In this document: positions 1-8,404 of the stretch, in pieces
How the letters are laid out: every line of letters starts with the position of its first letter
Numbering within the stretch: position 1 is the stretch's first letter
Origin: Bin87 sp964347975
GTDB lineage: Bacteria > Chloroflexota > Dehalococcoidia > Lucifugimonadales > UBA3495
Assembly (NCBI GenBank): GCA_964347975.1
Contig: CAYGAY010000006.1
Span: 50,106-114,105 of the forward strand
DNA length: 64,000 bases
Direction: 5' to 3'
Translations under genes and position numbers: made by a program
Notes under the pieces: generated by a model
Database searches by the model: none
Seen by the model: only the letters and a program-made list of their open reading frames with translations
What the model was told of the DNA's origin: nothing

Positions 1-72
1 GCCAACGACCAACCCGAGCCGGCGCAGGCCGGGGGAAACATAACCGTTGGTCACGTCGCCGTTCAGCGTCAA
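1..72 (-). CDS. 5' end of a gene running off the window, possibly HerA-like ATPase
   Basis: Only the first 24 codons are present. A TTG start at 72 overlaps the TGA stop of the upstream gene (TTGA), the usual sign of translational coupling. The visible peptide ends in LRRLGLVVG, which resembles the opening beta strand of HAS-barrel/HerA-type ATPases. The upstream neighbour is itself a HAS-barrel-like protein, and that pairing is common for HerA homologues. The identity is inference from context; the reading frame and coupling are seen directly. Confidence 0.4.
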   Translation of the reverse strand, partial: MTLNGDVTNGYVSPGLRRLGLVVG

Positions 73-662
73 GCCAGCACTTCCCGCAACAACCCCTGCA
101 TCCGCAGGGGCTCGCTGAACAATTCGGCAACCACTGCCTTCCCGGCCTGTTTCAAAAAGCCGCGCCTGTCGTCAACGGAATCCGCAGCCCGGCGCAGGAA
201 TAACGCCAGCGCCGCGTCTCCGGCCGGCGTGCGGTCGGACAGCATCAGCCGGAGCCATCGCAGGTCGGAGGCAAAACTTGCCAACTCGTCACGGTCGCAA
301 AGGAATACAAACGAGTGCAGTCCGGGAGGCTGATCGGGCAGGCCCGGGCGCAGGTCCATTCCATTGCCATATCCCACCACCACCGCCGCAAACCTGGTGG
401 TCAGCATGGCGCTCAGCTGTGGGTTGGCGGCGTAGATTTCTTCCTCGGATTCCAGCGCCTCTCCCCGGGGGGCCAGCGGTCGTGTCGGATCCAGGGGTTC
501 GTGCCAGATTTCCCGGACCACTGCATACGTCGGAGGCTCGCCAACACGAAGCAGCGCTCCCAAAGGCGGCGCGGCGTGCAGCCGGTAACACTGTGCCTCA
601 ATTCGCTGGGTATGCGATACCATGACCTCGCCCACCCGTTGCGCAATCCGGTTGTTGACCAT
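69..662 (-). CDS. HAS-barrel-like domain protein
   Basis: This 197-residue soluble protein has no signal peptide or membrane segment. The N-terminal ~60 residues have the strand pattern of the small barrel found on HerA/FtsK-type ATPases (VGEVMVSHT, then AQCYRL, then PPLGALLRVG). A helical region follows from about residue 110 to the end. It overlaps the next gene by 4 nt, so the two products probably work together, likely in DNA processing. A TAAAAT hexamer lies only 6 nt before the ATG, so the transcript may be leaderless. The family assignment is by eye and moderate. Confidence 0.55.
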   Translation of the reverse strand: MVNNRIAQRVGEVMVSHTQRIEAQCYRLHAAPPLGALLRVGEPPTYAVVREIWHEPLDPTRPLAPRGEALESEEEIYAANPQLSAMLTTRFAAVVVGYGNGMDLRPGLPDQPPGLHSFVFLCDRDELASFASDLRWLRLMLSDRTPAGDAALALFLRRAADSVDDRRGFLKQAGKAVVAELFSEPLRMQGLLREVLA

Positions 663-668
663 AGCGGG

Positions 669-677
669 ATTTTAGCA
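669..677 (-). promoter_or_regulatory. Extended -10 promoter (TGCTAAAAT), leaderless position
   Basis: On the minus strand TGC precedes TAAAAT (hexamer 674-669), ending 6 nt before the ATG at 662. Transcription would begin at or next to the A of the start codon. No clear -35 is visible, as expected for an extended -10 promoter. Confidence 0.45.
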
Positions 678-702
678 CGGTATATACCGACGACGTGTCG
701 CC

Positions 703-731
703 TTGACGATGAGGCGCCCGAAAGGTATAGT
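703..731 (+). promoter_or_regulatory. Sigma-70-type promoter of the FmdB gene
   Basis: TTGACG (703-708) and TATAGT (726-731) are separated by exactly 17 nt. The predicted start near 738 leaves a ~23-nt leader with a GGGGAG ribosome binding site before the ATG at 761. Confidence 0.65.
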
Positions 732-760
732 CGGCATATCATCAATCTGGGGAGTCCAGT

Positions 761-1000
761 ATGCCTATCTATGAATATGCGTGTCCGACCTGCGGTCACA
801 AATTCGAGAAATTGCAGTCGATGTCGGCCACCGGAGCCGATTGCCCACACTGCGAACAGCCCGCCAAGCGCGCCATTTCCGTGTTCGCCGCCGTCAGCAA
901 GGGCGACGGGTTTGCCAGCGACATGGCCGACCTGGGCGGCGCGCCGATGCCGTCTCCCGTGGGCGGAGGATGCGGGGGATTCTGCGGCTGCGGCCACTAA
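761..1000 (+). CDS. FmdB family zinc-ribbon protein
   Basis: This 79-residue protein begins MPIYEYACPTCGHKFE, the hallmark of the FmdB/CxxC-CxxC regulatory family. Cys8, Cys11, Cys28 and Cys31 form the zinc ribbon. The C-terminus is glycine- and cysteine-rich (GGGCGGFCGCGH), as in many family members. The founding member was described as a putative regulator of formamidase/amidase expression, but the molecular role is generally unknown. The gene is monocistronic, with its own promoter and a hairpin terminator shared with the convergent gene downstream. Confidence 0.85.
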   Translation: MPIYEYACPTCGHKFEKLQSMSATGADCPHCEQPAKRAISVFAAVSKGDGFASDMADLGGAPMPSPVGGGCGGFCGCGH

Positions 1001-1035
1001 ATCGCGTCATTCATTCGGTCACTGCAACGTCGACA

Positions 1036-1065
1036 TTCGGGGCGGGTTCGCAACCCGCCCCGGAA
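1036..1065. terminator. Bidirectional hairpin between convergent genes
   Basis: GGGGCGGGTT (1039-1048) and AACCCGCCCC (1052-1061) form a perfect 10-bp stem around a 3-nt loop. It sits between the fmdB-like stop and the stop of the convergent membrane-protein gene. There is no U tract on either side, so it may act as a roadblock or dispersed palindrome rather than a classical intrinsic terminator. A near-twin lies at 5503-5529. Confidence 0.55.
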
Positions 1066-1068
1066 CAT

Positions 1069-1842
1069 TTAACCAGGCCCGGGCTGCGGGTCGCCGGATG
1101 ATTCGCTGGTCGATGCGTTTCGGTAGGCCCGCCATCGCAGATATGCCAGAATAGAGCCGCCCACCGACATCAGAAGCAAAGCGCCCAGCACCGAAGTCAG
1201 AGCGACCCGCATGGTGGCATCGAACCAGAATCCCGCGGGGAACAGGATGAGCAGGTAGTCCGTGCGCGGGTCCAGAATCCACAAGTCATTGGCAAAACTG
1301 AGTTGGTGAAACAGCAGGAAAAGCCGTTCAAAGTTGACTACCACAGCCAATCCAACTCCGAATACGGCGACCAGCGTGACCGCCCCGCTCCATGCTAACA
1401 GGCGGGCCGCCGTTCCGATGTACGCGCGGCCATTGATGACGAAGCCGACAGCCAACGTTGCCGCCACCCAAAGCGCCGACCCCAGGGCAACCCAATAGGT
1501 TCCGCGAACCAGACGCTTGACGTCGTGCATGTGCAGGATTTCCCGCCGGCTGAAGACATCCTGCTCAATTCCGTAGATGCTGGCGCGCACTGCCAGGGGT
1601 TCAGCCCCGGTATTGAAATAGCGGCGCAGGTCCGCGCCAATATCCGGCAAGTCGGCATCGGTAATTCCGGAACGAGCGGATACTTGATAACGCTGAAAAC
1701 CGTTGTGGTAAAGGCCGGGGTCGTTCACCGCCCAGGTGACCGAACCGGCTACCAGGAGCAGGAGTGCCGCGGGGACGGCAAGTGGGTTGGCCGTTTTCAA
1801 ATAGCCCCGCGCCACGCTGGTGAGAAACATTCGCCAGTTCAT
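1069..1842 (-). CDS. DUF1461/TIGR01906 family integral membrane protein
   Basis: This 257-residue protein has about four hydrophobic segments (roughly 21-38, 116-135, 147-170, 213-234). A large extracytoplasmic-looking loop lies between the first and second. The motif REILHMHDVK and the stretch from FHQLSFAND to LLILFPAGFW match the TIGR01906 family of Gram-positive and Chloroflexota membrane proteins, whose function is unknown. The ATG at 1842 is preceded by AAGGG. It is divergent from mazG with a short shared upstream region, so the two may be coordinately expressed. Confidence 0.75.
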   Translation of the reverse strand: MNWRMFLTSVARGYLKTANPLAVPAALLLLVAGSVTWAVNDPGLYHNGFQRYQVSARSGITDADLPDIGADLRRYFNTGAEPLAVRASIYGIEQDVFSRREILHMHDVKRLVRGTYWVALGSALWVAATLAVGFVINGRAYIGTAARLLAWSGAVTLVAVFGVGLAVVVNFERLFLLFHQLSFANDLWILDPRTDYLLILFPAGFWFDATMRVALTSVLGALLLMSVGGSILAYLRWRAYRNASTSESSGDPQPGPG

Positions 1843-1887
1843 ACCCTTGCCACCGTAGCATCGGGAGGTGGCGGGAGCAATGGGCTG

Positions 1888-1896
1888 TGGTATATT
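1888..1896 (+). promoter_or_regulatory. Extended -10 promoter (TGGTATATT) of mazG
   Basis: TGG precedes TATATT (1891-1896). The hexamer ends 8 nt before the ATG at 1905, so the mRNA would have essentially no leader. No -35 is obvious at 16-18 nt. Confidence 0.5.
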
Positions 1897-1904
1897 GCCG
1901 CATC

Positions 1905-2726
1905 ATGAGCGAAACAAACCTGTCTGCATCCAACTTTCCCATACCGGAAGAACGCGTTGGTGAGTTCCAGTCGCTCATCGACATCGTGGCCCGTCTCCGG
2001 GGGCCGGGGGGCTGCCCGTGGGACGCTGAACAGACCCACGAATCGTTGAAACGCAACCTGCTGGAAGAGTGTTACGAAACCCTGGAAGCCATCGACGGCG
2101 GACAACCGCCGGAACTGGCTGAGGAGCTGGGAGACATCCTGGTGCAGGTGGTTTTCCACGCCGACATAGCACGAGCAGCCGGGGACTTTGACATTGCCGA
2201 CGTGCTGACCGCCATCAACCGGAAGCTCATCCGCCGGCATCCCCACGTGTTCGCCGGTGGAAACGCCTCGGATGCTCGGCAGGTGGAACGGAACTGGGAG
2301 CAACTGAAAGCTGAGGAGCGTCGCCGGGCTGGGAAGCCTGAGCCATCGGCGATGGACAGCGTCCCGGCGGCTTTGCCGGCCCTCAGCGGGGCCCAGCTGA
2401 TCCAGGATCGAGCCGCCCGCTTCGGTTTTGACTGGGACGACGTCGTCGGCGTCCTTGACAAGCTGATTGAAGAGATCGGCGAGTTTCGCGTCGCTGCCAC
2501 GCCGGAGGAACGGGCCGACGAGTTCGGTGACATACTGTTCGCCATCGTGAACCTGGCTCGCTGGTCCGGCATACAGGCCGAGGATGCGCTCCGCCAGGCC
2601 AATGCCAAGTTTCGCAATCGTTACCGCACGATGGAACGGCTGGCGGTGGAGCGGGGACTGGATTTCACCGCCTTGCCCCTGGCAGACAAGGAAGCGCTGT
2701 GGCAGGAAGCCAAGACGCGGGATTGA
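1905..2726 (+). CDS. mazG: Nucleoside triphosphate pyrophosphohydrolase MazG
   Basis: This 273-residue protein hydrolyses (d)NTPs to (d)NMP and pyrophosphate and is thought to cleanse aberrant nucleotides. It has the full two-domain architecture. The N-terminal MazG domain carries CPWDAEQTHESL, the metal-binding LLEECYE and ELAEELGD. The C-terminal domain carries LIEEIGEF and DEFGDILFAIVN, so both EExxE/ExxD metal sites are intact. I prefer the ATG at 1905 (MSETN) over one at 1887, because the latter would overlap the -10 hexamer. It converges on sppA. Confidence 0.93.
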   Translation: MSETNLSASNFPIPEERVGEFQSLIDIVARLRGPGGCPWDAEQTHESLKRNLLEECYETLEAIDGGQPPELAEELGDILVQVVFHADIARAAGDFDIADVLTAINRKLIRRHPHVFAGGNASDARQVERNWEQLKAEERRRAGKPEPSAMDSVPAALPALSGAQLIQDRAARFGFDWDDVVGVLDKLIEEIGEFRVAATPEERADEFGDILFAIVNLARWSGIQAEDALRQANAKFRNRYRTMERLAVERGLDFTALPLADKEALWQEAKTRD

Positions 2727-2735
2727 TTTCCGGGC

Positions 2736-3566
2736 CTACCGATCGTTCTCGGCCCAGCCGCCGCCGAGAAATCCCGGTTCAATAAAGTAGATTCCTCCGG
2801 CCAGCAGGCCGGCCACCACGTTGACGCCGGCCCAATGCCACGAGGCCCGGCCAACGCCCAATCTGCTCATAAGGGGACGCTTGGGACGGTAATGCCGGAT
2901 CTTGCGGCGGGCGCCGCTCTGTCGCATCGCCTCGGCGATGGCGTCGTCAAAGCCGCCCTGCCGGTCAATGAGACCGAACTCCTGAGCTTCGGGAGCCGTG
3001 TACACTTCCCCGGTTGCCAACTCCCGAACCTGCTCGTCGGTCAAACGACGGCTTTCGGCTACCACCGACACGAACAAATCGTACATTTTGCCGATCAGAC
3101 CCTGGAACTTTTCCGCCTCTTCGTCGGTGGGCATACGCCAGAAGCCGGACATATCCTTGAGCCGGCCGGCCTTGAACACAGAAAACTCAATGCCCACCTT
3201 GCCGAACAGCTGTTGCAGGATGGGGCGCAAGTAGATGACGCCAATTGAACCGAGCAGGGCGGCCCGCGACGCCATAATGGTGCCGGCCCCGCAAGCGATG
3301 TAATACCCGCCGGACGCGCCCAAACCTCGCACGTAAGCCACCACCGGCTTTTTGGCGGCGACGCGGCGAACGTTCTCATATAGCAGGTCGCTGGCGGTGG
3401 CAGAGCCGCCGGGCGAGTCGATATCCAGCACCAACGCGCCAATCTTGCGATTATTCCCAATGCGCTCCAGCAGGCGCGAATAATCGGGCTCGCGGATGGC
3501 CGCGCCGATGACGCCGTGCATCTCAATGACGGCAATGCCGGGGCGACGTTTTTTGAAGAGGGGCAT
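2736..3566 (-). CDS. sppA: Signal peptide peptidase SppA, 36K type
   Basis: A 276-residue serine/lysine-dyad peptidase of family S49 that degrades cleaved signal peptides and other membrane peptides. The nucleophile is Ser85 in GLGASGGYYIA and the general base is Lys137 in AGRLKDM. Their 52-residue spacing equals that of Bacillus SppA (Ser147/Lys199). DIDSPGGSATAS forms the oxyanion region. There is no N-terminal membrane segment. Instead a hydrophobic stretch near residues 246-264 (WHWAGVNVVAGLLAGGIYF) may anchor the C-terminus, which is atypical. Confidence 0.88.
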   Translation of the reverse strand: MPLFKKRRPGIAVIEMHGVIGAAIREPDYSRLLERIGNNRKIGALVLDIDSPGGSATASDLLYENVRRVAAKKPVVAYVRGLGASGGYYIACGAGTIMASRAALLGSIGVIYLRPILQQLFGKVGIEFSVFKAGRLKDMSGFWRMPTDEEAEKFQGLIGKMYDLFVSVVAESRRLTDEQVRELATGEVYTAPEAQEFGLIDRQGGFDDAIAEAMRQSGARRKIRHYRPKRPLMSRLGVGRASWHWAGVNVVAGLLAGGIYFIEPGFLGGGWAENDR

Positions 3567-3610
3567 AGTGAAACACTCGCTTGAGAGGCAATGGGACGGT
3601 ATCGGGCGAG

Positions 3611-4276
3611 TTAATCACGAACGGGGTACGCCGGAGAGCCCCAATCGACGTCCGGATGATCCAACATAATGTCGATGAAATGGGGCACCAGGTACGCCAT
3701 GATGGTCGCCCCGTCGCACACTTGTTCCCGGTTGACGCTGCCCCACCAAGTTGCACCGCCATGCAGGAGCTGATTGCGGAGCACGTAGAGCCTTTCAAAT
3801 ACTTGGATGAGAATCGCGCCGGTTTTGCGAGCTAGGAGATAGTCATCGACCTTTTTTATGCTTTCGTCAAACCTGCAGCGCCAATTCCGATTGTCTGCCC
3901 AGTAGGGACCATACACGTACTTGTTTTGCAACAGCGTACGGATCGACCGATTGTGTTCTTGCCAGATGGAGTTGAATATGATTCTGGCATCGTCTAGGGG
4001 CGCGATCGTGGCGAAAAAATCCGCGACCTTCTCGTGCTCCCTAAGTTCGTAAGTCTCTTCGCTGTCGTCGGCGTAGATTGCGTTGAACGCAATCCAGTAG
4101 AATATAAAAGCAGCGTCAGGATCGCTCTTCTCCTGCTCGGCACGGGCCAGCCAACTCAGAGCGCGGCGCATACGGAGATGGAAGGGATGTCGGTACTGAC
4201 GCCAGGCATCCGAGCTTTTCCACTTTGCCACCAGGCCGGTGGCGGTGAGACCAACAGAAACCATTTGTGACGTCAT
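3611..4276 (-). CDS. HEPN-domain protein
   Basis: This 221-residue protein is rich in alpha helix. It carries RNQLLHG near its C-terminal third (Arg167 and His172 from the chosen start). That is the Rx4-6H signature of HEPN domains, many of which are metal-independent RNases in toxin-antitoxin, Abi or CRISPR ancillary systems, while others are inactive. The segment DAAFIFYWIAFNAIY is typical of Apea/RiboL-PSP-like HEPN proteins. The ATG at 4276 is chosen because GAGGG precedes it at good distance. No nucleotidyltransferase or antitoxin partner is adjacent, so it may be a solitary effector. Confidence 0.65.
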   Translation of the reverse strand: MTSQMVSVGLTATGLVAKWKSSDAWRQYRHPFHLRMRRALSWLARAEQEKSDPDAAFIFYWIAFNAIYADDSEETYELREHEKVADFFATIAPLDDARIIFNSIWQEHNRSIRTLLQNKYVYGPYWADNRNWRCRFDESIKKVDDYLLARKTGAILIQVFERLYVLRNQLLHGGATWWGSVNREQVCDGATIMAYLVPHFIDIMLDHPDVDWGSPAYPVRD

Positions 4277-4342
4277 AATGTTTCCCTCCATCCCTTGCGG
4301 CAAAGTTTAGCATACCGGCTTGGCGACTGCCGCATTCCAGCA

Positions 4343-4371
4343 TTGACACACCGTAACGGCAGCCCTAACCT
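4343..4371 (+). promoter_or_regulatory. Promoter of the first LLM oxidoreductase
   Basis: TTGACA (4343-4348) is followed after 17 nt by TAACCT (4366-4371). The predicted leader is about 40 nt and contains AAGGAG shortly before the ATG at 4417. Confidence 0.5.
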
Positions 4372-4416
4372 TGCGGCATTGCGAACCGCCTCAGACCCTG
4401 CCCAAGGAGCACTCTC

Positions 4417-5502
4417 ATGCAATTCGGCCTGTTCATGATGCCCCTGCATCCACCGCACCGTTCCTACGCTGATTCTTACGACCGCGACCTTGATTTGTTG
4501 CAGGAAGCCGACCGGCTGGGGTTTCACGAAGCCTGGATCGGCGAGCATCTCACCGAGCGTTGGGAGAACGCGCCTTACCCCGACCTTTTGATCGCCAAAG
4601 CGTCGGCGCTCACCGAGAACATCCGGCTGGCCACCGGCGTCACGTTGCTGCCCATTCACAACCCGGTGGAACTGGCGCATCGCATTGCCATGCTGGACCA
4701 CCTGACGCGGGGGCGCCTGTACTGGGGTATCGGGCATCGAGCCATTCCCACGGACCTGCAATTGTTCGGCATGGATCCGGGCCAGGGAGACGATGTGCGT
4801 CGCCGCGCTGCCGAAGTGCTGGACATCGTGCTTAGTATGTGGGCGTCGGAGGGCAAGTTCGAGTACCACGGCGAGTTTTTCAATATCGAAGCGCCGGAGT
4901 TGGATCCCGTCCTCGAACGCGGCCTGCACATGAAGCCGCTCCAGCAGCCGCACCCGCCCATCGGCGTCGCCGCTACATCAATCGGAAGCAGCAGCATCCG
5001 GGTGGCCGGGCGCGAGGGCTGGATACCCATGAGCAGCAGCAACCTGGCGCCGCAGTACCTCGCCGACCATTGGACCACCGTGGAGGACGCCGCCGCCGAG
5101 GCCGGGCGCGAGGCGCACCGCTCGGACTGGCGCATCGGCCGCGACGTGTTCGTCGGGGAGACCAGCGAGGAGGCCAGGGAGCGGGCCTACGCCGTGCTGG
5201 GTCGCAACTACCTGCAACACCAGTTGCCCAACCGTCTCGGGTCAGGGCTCATCCAGGCCACCAAGATTGACCCCAACATGACCGACGACGAACTTACCGT
5301 TGAGTACATGATGGACAACATCTGGATCGTGGGCGATCCTGATGAGTGCGCCCAGCGCATTCGGCAACTTTATGACGAGGTGGGCGGCTTCGGGCACATG
5401 CTCTGCATCACCCAGGACCCGGACGATCACCAGTGGGAAATGGACTGCCTGAGACTAATCGCAGAGGAAGTCGCTCCACGGGTGAGCGATTTGACGGGGT
5501 AG
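4417..5502 (+). CDS. LLM class flavin-dependent oxidoreductase
   Basis: A 361-residue luciferase-like (beta/alpha)8 monooxygenase using FMNH2 or F420H2. The N-terminus MQFGLFMMPLHPP, GFHEAWIGEHLTE, the ATGVTLLPIHNPVELAHRIAMLD strand-helix and GRLYWGIGHR are diagnostic of the family. It is full length with an AAGGAG ribosome site. Such paralogues are abundant in SAR202-type genomes, where they are proposed to oxidise complex organic matter; the substrate here is unknown. Its stop abuts a 12-bp hairpin that also closes the convergent gene. Confidence 0.87.
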   Translation: MQFGLFMMPLHPPHRSYADSYDRDLDLLQEADRLGFHEAWIGEHLTERWENAPYPDLLIAKASALTENIRLATGVTLLPIHNPVELAHRIAMLDHLTRGRLYWGIGHRAIPTDLQLFGMDPGQGDDVRRRAAEVLDIVLSMWASEGKFEYHGEFFNIEAPELDPVLERGLHMKPLQQPHPPIGVAATSIGSSSIRVAGREGWIPMSSSNLAPQYLADHWTTVEDAAAEAGREAHRSDWRIGRDVFVGETSEEARERAYAVLGRNYLQHQLPNRLGSGLIQATKIDPNMTDDELTVEYMMDNIWIVGDPDECAQRIRQLYDEVGGFGHMLCITQDPDDHQWEMDCLRLIAEEVAPRVSDLTG

Positions 5503-5529
5503 TAGCGGCGGGTTGCCAACCCGCCGCTA
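5503..5529. terminator. Perfect 12-bp hairpin between convergent genes
   Basis: TAGCGGCGGGTT (5503-5514) pairs perfectly with AACCCGCCGCTA (5518-5529) around the loop GCC. It starts directly after one stop codon and contains the stop codon of the opposing gene. The core GCGGGTT-N3-AACCCGC is shared with 1039-1061, so this is a recurrent palindrome in the genome. Confidence 0.6.
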
Positions 5530-6134
5530 ACAGTCAGCGTATTCGGGAGCTTCGTGGCGGATGATGGTCACGCCCAACTGCCGGGCGGTTTCGTTCACTT
5601 CGGGCGGCCAACTGTGGTTAGTGACAACGAAAGCGTCGGCTCTGGCGCCGATAGCGCGTCCGATTATTTCGGCTCGTTTTACGGTCATTTCCAAAATGGC
5701 ACGGTTGCAAGCGCTAGTCACTTCAACTACCCCATAGTGCGCCGGTTTGGATTTGCCTATCGTTTCGTGGGCAATGATGCTATGCCGCAGGCCGAGTTGG
5801 TACTCGTCCCGGCTGATTATTTCACGCCACCGGGCGTTGAGTAGCAAAGAGCTATACGGTCTCGGTAGGCGAGTATTGGGCGGTCAATCCATCCGTCCAG
5901 AATCACGCCGATTTCCTCGCGGCAAAGATGTTCGTAACGGTTACGCCGCAACAAGCGGACAGAACGCTGGAGCTCCCTAACGGCTTTCGCATTTTCGTCC
6001 ACGCGCTCATTCACCGCGCTGAGCAGGAAGCCCAACAGCGGCTCTTTCACATCCGGGTGGGTGGCCAGGGTGTCCAGTATCTGTCGCAGGGGGTGCTCCG
6101 GCGGCAGGTCGAATTCCAGTATGGCGGAGGTCAT
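5527..6134 (-). pseudogene. Frameshifted coiled-coil/PD-(D/E)XK-like protein
   Basis: Two overlapping minus-strand frames make one protein. The first (from the ATG at 6134, MTSAILEFDLPPEHPL) has a helical region, NERVDENAKAVRELQ, and HLCREEIGVILDGW. It then reads into a stop at 5817-5819. The second frame resumes at about 5847 with LLNARWREIISRDEYQLGL and ends with a nuclease-like core (YGVVEVTSACN, then FVVTNHSWPPEV). Adding one A to the AAA run at 5846-5848 (plus strand) would join them. The domain order matches DUF3782-like proteins with a C-terminal PD-(D/E)XK fold. It may be a true pseudogene or a homopolymer assembly error. Confidence 0.6.
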
Positions 6135-6215
6135 CGCGGTTGTCCTTGCTTCAGACTGGTGGGCGGGGGCGTGATTAATGCTATCACGCCCGCCGGCGTC
6201 GCCTGACATCGGCAA

Positions 6216-7364
6216 TTACTGGAACGCCGGGAAGACGTGCTTGCCGAACATCTCGATTGATTCCATCACCTTGTCGTGGGCGACGGTTTCCGTGGCCATG
6301 AGGAACTGCAACTGGTCCACCCCGGTGGCTTCGTGCAGCTTGGCGGCCCTGATGCAGCTGTCGGGATCACCGGCGACAATGACGCCGCGCTCGGCCAGCG
6401 TATCGGCGTCGAACTCCTCCCAGATCTTCTGGGCCAGCGCGGTGCCTCCTGACAAGTCAACCGCTCCGTCTCCATCCGAAACCCCCTCGGCAGGGACGTC
6501 GATGTAGCGGGAGAAGTTCTGCTGCAGGTGGTTGGGGATGCCGCCCCACTGGTCCAGCAGGCGGGCGTACACGTCCTTCTGGTCCTGAACGTAAGGACGC
6601 CCGGGACCGAAGAAGGTCTTGAGAGAGTCGGTGCACAGTTGGCGAGTGGCGCCGTTGTCCGGTCCGCAGAGGCCGAAAACGGAGCTGAGCCATTGGTTGT
6701 TGACGTACTGGCCGACGGGTTGGGCCTTCTTGATGTTCTCCCGGTAGGCGGCGATGTGCGGCTCCAGCACCGACGGGGCGCTGACGCCCAGGGCCATCAC
6801 GCCGATGCCGCGCTGCGCCGCCAGTTCGTAGGTGGCCGGCTGCAGGGCGGCGACCCAGATAGGCGGGTGCGGCTTCTGGTAAGGCTTGGGCAGTACCTGG
6901 CGCGGCGGCACGTTCCAGTACTTGCCCTCCCACTCGAAGTAGTCGGAATCCCAGACCTGGGGGATCATCTTCAACGATTCTTCCCACATTTCGCGGGTTT
7001 CACGAGGGTCGATCCCCATGCCGGTCTGTTCGTAGGCGGCGCTGCGGCCCGTGCCCATATCGACCCGGCCGTTGGTCAGATGGTCCACCATCGCCACCCG
7101 CTCGGCAACTCGCACCGGATGGTGATAGGGCAGGATGATGACGCCAAATCCCAGGCGAATGCGCTTGGTTAGGCGGCTCAACGCGCCGAAGATGACCTCC
7201 GGGCACGGAGACATACTGAAAGTGGTGAGGAAATGGTGTTCGACGAACCAAACATAATCGAAGCCCATCTCGTCGGCCAGGCAGACCTGCTCGATGGTTT
7301 CCTCGATGACAGCGTGATCGTCCAGTTCAGGACGCTGCATTTCATAAGCCAAGCCGAATTTCAT
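6216..7364 (-). CDS. LLM class flavin-dependent oxidoreductase
   Basis: This 382-residue luciferase-like monooxygenase is the second such enzyme in 3 kb but only a distant paralogue of the first. Family features are MKFGLAYEMQRP, MGFDYVWFVEHHFL, the strand IRLGFGVIILPYHHPVRVAERV, VDMGTGRSA and the C-terminal IVAGDPDSCIRAAKLHEATG. FMN or F420 is the expected cofactor. The GarR-like gene lies upstream on the same strand 39 nt away, so the two could be co-transcribed. Substrate unknown. Confidence 0.87.
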   Translation of the reverse strand: MKFGLAYEMQRPELDDHAVIEETIEQVCLADEMGFDYVWFVEHHFLTTFSMSPCPEVIFGALSRLTKRIRLGFGVIILPYHHPVRVAERVAMVDHLTNGRVDMGTGRSAAYEQTGMGIDPRETREMWEESLKMIPQVWDSDYFEWEGKYWNVPPRQVLPKPYQKPHPPIWVAALQPATYELAAQRGIGVMALGVSAPSVLEPHIAAYRENIKKAQPVGQYVNNQWLSSVFGLCGPDNGATRQLCTDSLKTFFGPGRPYVQDQKDVYARLLDQWGGIPNHLQQNFSRYIDVPAEGVSDGDGAVDLSGGTALAQKIWEEFDADTLAERGVIVAGDPDSCIRAAKLHEATGVDQLQFLMATETVAHDKVMESIEMFGKHVFPAFQ

Positions 7365-7403
7365 GGTTGTCCTCCCGATGCACTTGTCGTGGATGGTTCG
7401 CCG

Positions 7404-8300
7404 TTAGCCGCCGCGTTTCACCGCAACGCCGGCCAGCTTCTCGATGAAGTGCAGGATGGCGGAGTGGTCGGCTTCCTGCTCTCCGTCGTTCACCAGCGAC
7501 CCCAGCATTTGCTGGACCAGGGCCGTTACCGGCAGAGGAACGTTCAGCTCGGTGGCCGTTTGCAGCACGTTGCGCAGATCCTTCTGGTGCAGGCGGATAC
7601 GGAAGCCGGCGCGGAAGTTGCGGTCCAGCATCATGGGCCCTTTGGCTTCCATCACTGCGCTGCCGGCCAGGCCGCCGCGGATGGCGTTGAAAACTCGCTC
7701 CGGGTCCACGCCGGCTTTCTGGGCCAGCACCAGGGCCTCGCTCAAAGCCTCGATATTGGCGGCGACGATGATCTGGTTGGCCAGCTTGGTAATGTTGCCG
7801 GCGCCCACGTCCCCGGTGAGCACCACGTTGGCGCCCATGATCTGCAACAGTTCCTCGCAATTGCTGAACACGCTTTCGGCGCCGCCCACCATGATAGCCA
7901 GTGTTCCGGCAATGGCCCCCGGCTCGCCGCCACTCACCGGCGCGTCCAGAAAGTCCACACCCTTCTCGGCGCAGGCCGCGCCAATCTTTTGGGACATCGA
8001 CGGCGCGATGCTGCTCATATCGATTATTACCGAACCAGTGTCCGCCCCCTCCAATACCCCGTCCGGTCCCAGGATGGCCCTTTCCGAATCGGCTGAGTCG
8101 GGCAGCATGGTAATCGTCCGGGAATTGCCGGATGCCGCTCCCGCCGGCGAAGACGCGGCCTTCGCGCCTTCCGTAGCCAATTCCTCCACCGGTTCGCCGA
8201 CGATATCATAGACCGTCAGCTCGTAGCCCGCCTTCATCAGGTTTCGGGCCATAGGCTTGCCCATGATGCCCAGCCCGACGAATCCGATTTGCTCTGCCAT
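7404..8300 (-). CDS. NAD(P)-dependent beta-hydroxyacid dehydrogenase (GarR-like)
   Basis: A 298-residue 3-hydroxyisobutyrate/2-hydroxy-3-oxopropionate dehydrogenase family member. The N-terminal Rossmann domain has GFVGLGIMGKPMARN. The substrate motif is DAPVSGGEPGAIAGTL (119 onward). The catalytic lysine is Lys172 in GAGNITKLANQ. It is full length with all key motifs. Members reduce tartronate semialdehyde, methylmalonate semialdehyde or related compounds; motifs do not settle the substrate. It precedes the LLM gene on the same strand, which suggests a shared catabolic route. Confidence 0.88.
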   Translation of the reverse strand: MAEQIGFVGLGIMGKPMARNLMKAGYELTVYDIVGEPVEELATEGAKAASSPAGAASGNSRTITMLPDSADSERAILGPDGVLEGADTGSVIIDMSSIAPSMSQKIGAACAEKGVDFLDAPVSGGEPGAIAGTLAIMVGGAESVFSNCEELLQIMGANVVLTGDVGAGNITKLANQIIVAANIEALSEALVLAQKAGVDPERVFNAIRGGLAGSAVMEAKGPMMLDRNFRAGFRIRLHQKDLRNVLQTATELNVPLPVTALVQQMLGSLVNDGEQEADHSAILHFIEKLAGVAVKRGG

Positions 8301-8404
8301 TATGCTTCCTCCATTGCCGGTCCGCCGTCGGGCGGACTTGCCGTAGTTGTCGTGTCGCCAGGCATTATATACCTGCCAGGCACGTCGTTCAGGAATGACG
8401 CCCC

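Noticed and set aside
315..1154. 279-codon plus-strand open frame
   Set aside because: Runs antisense across the HAS-barrel gene and over the fmdB gene; no domain, shadow of GC-rich coding.
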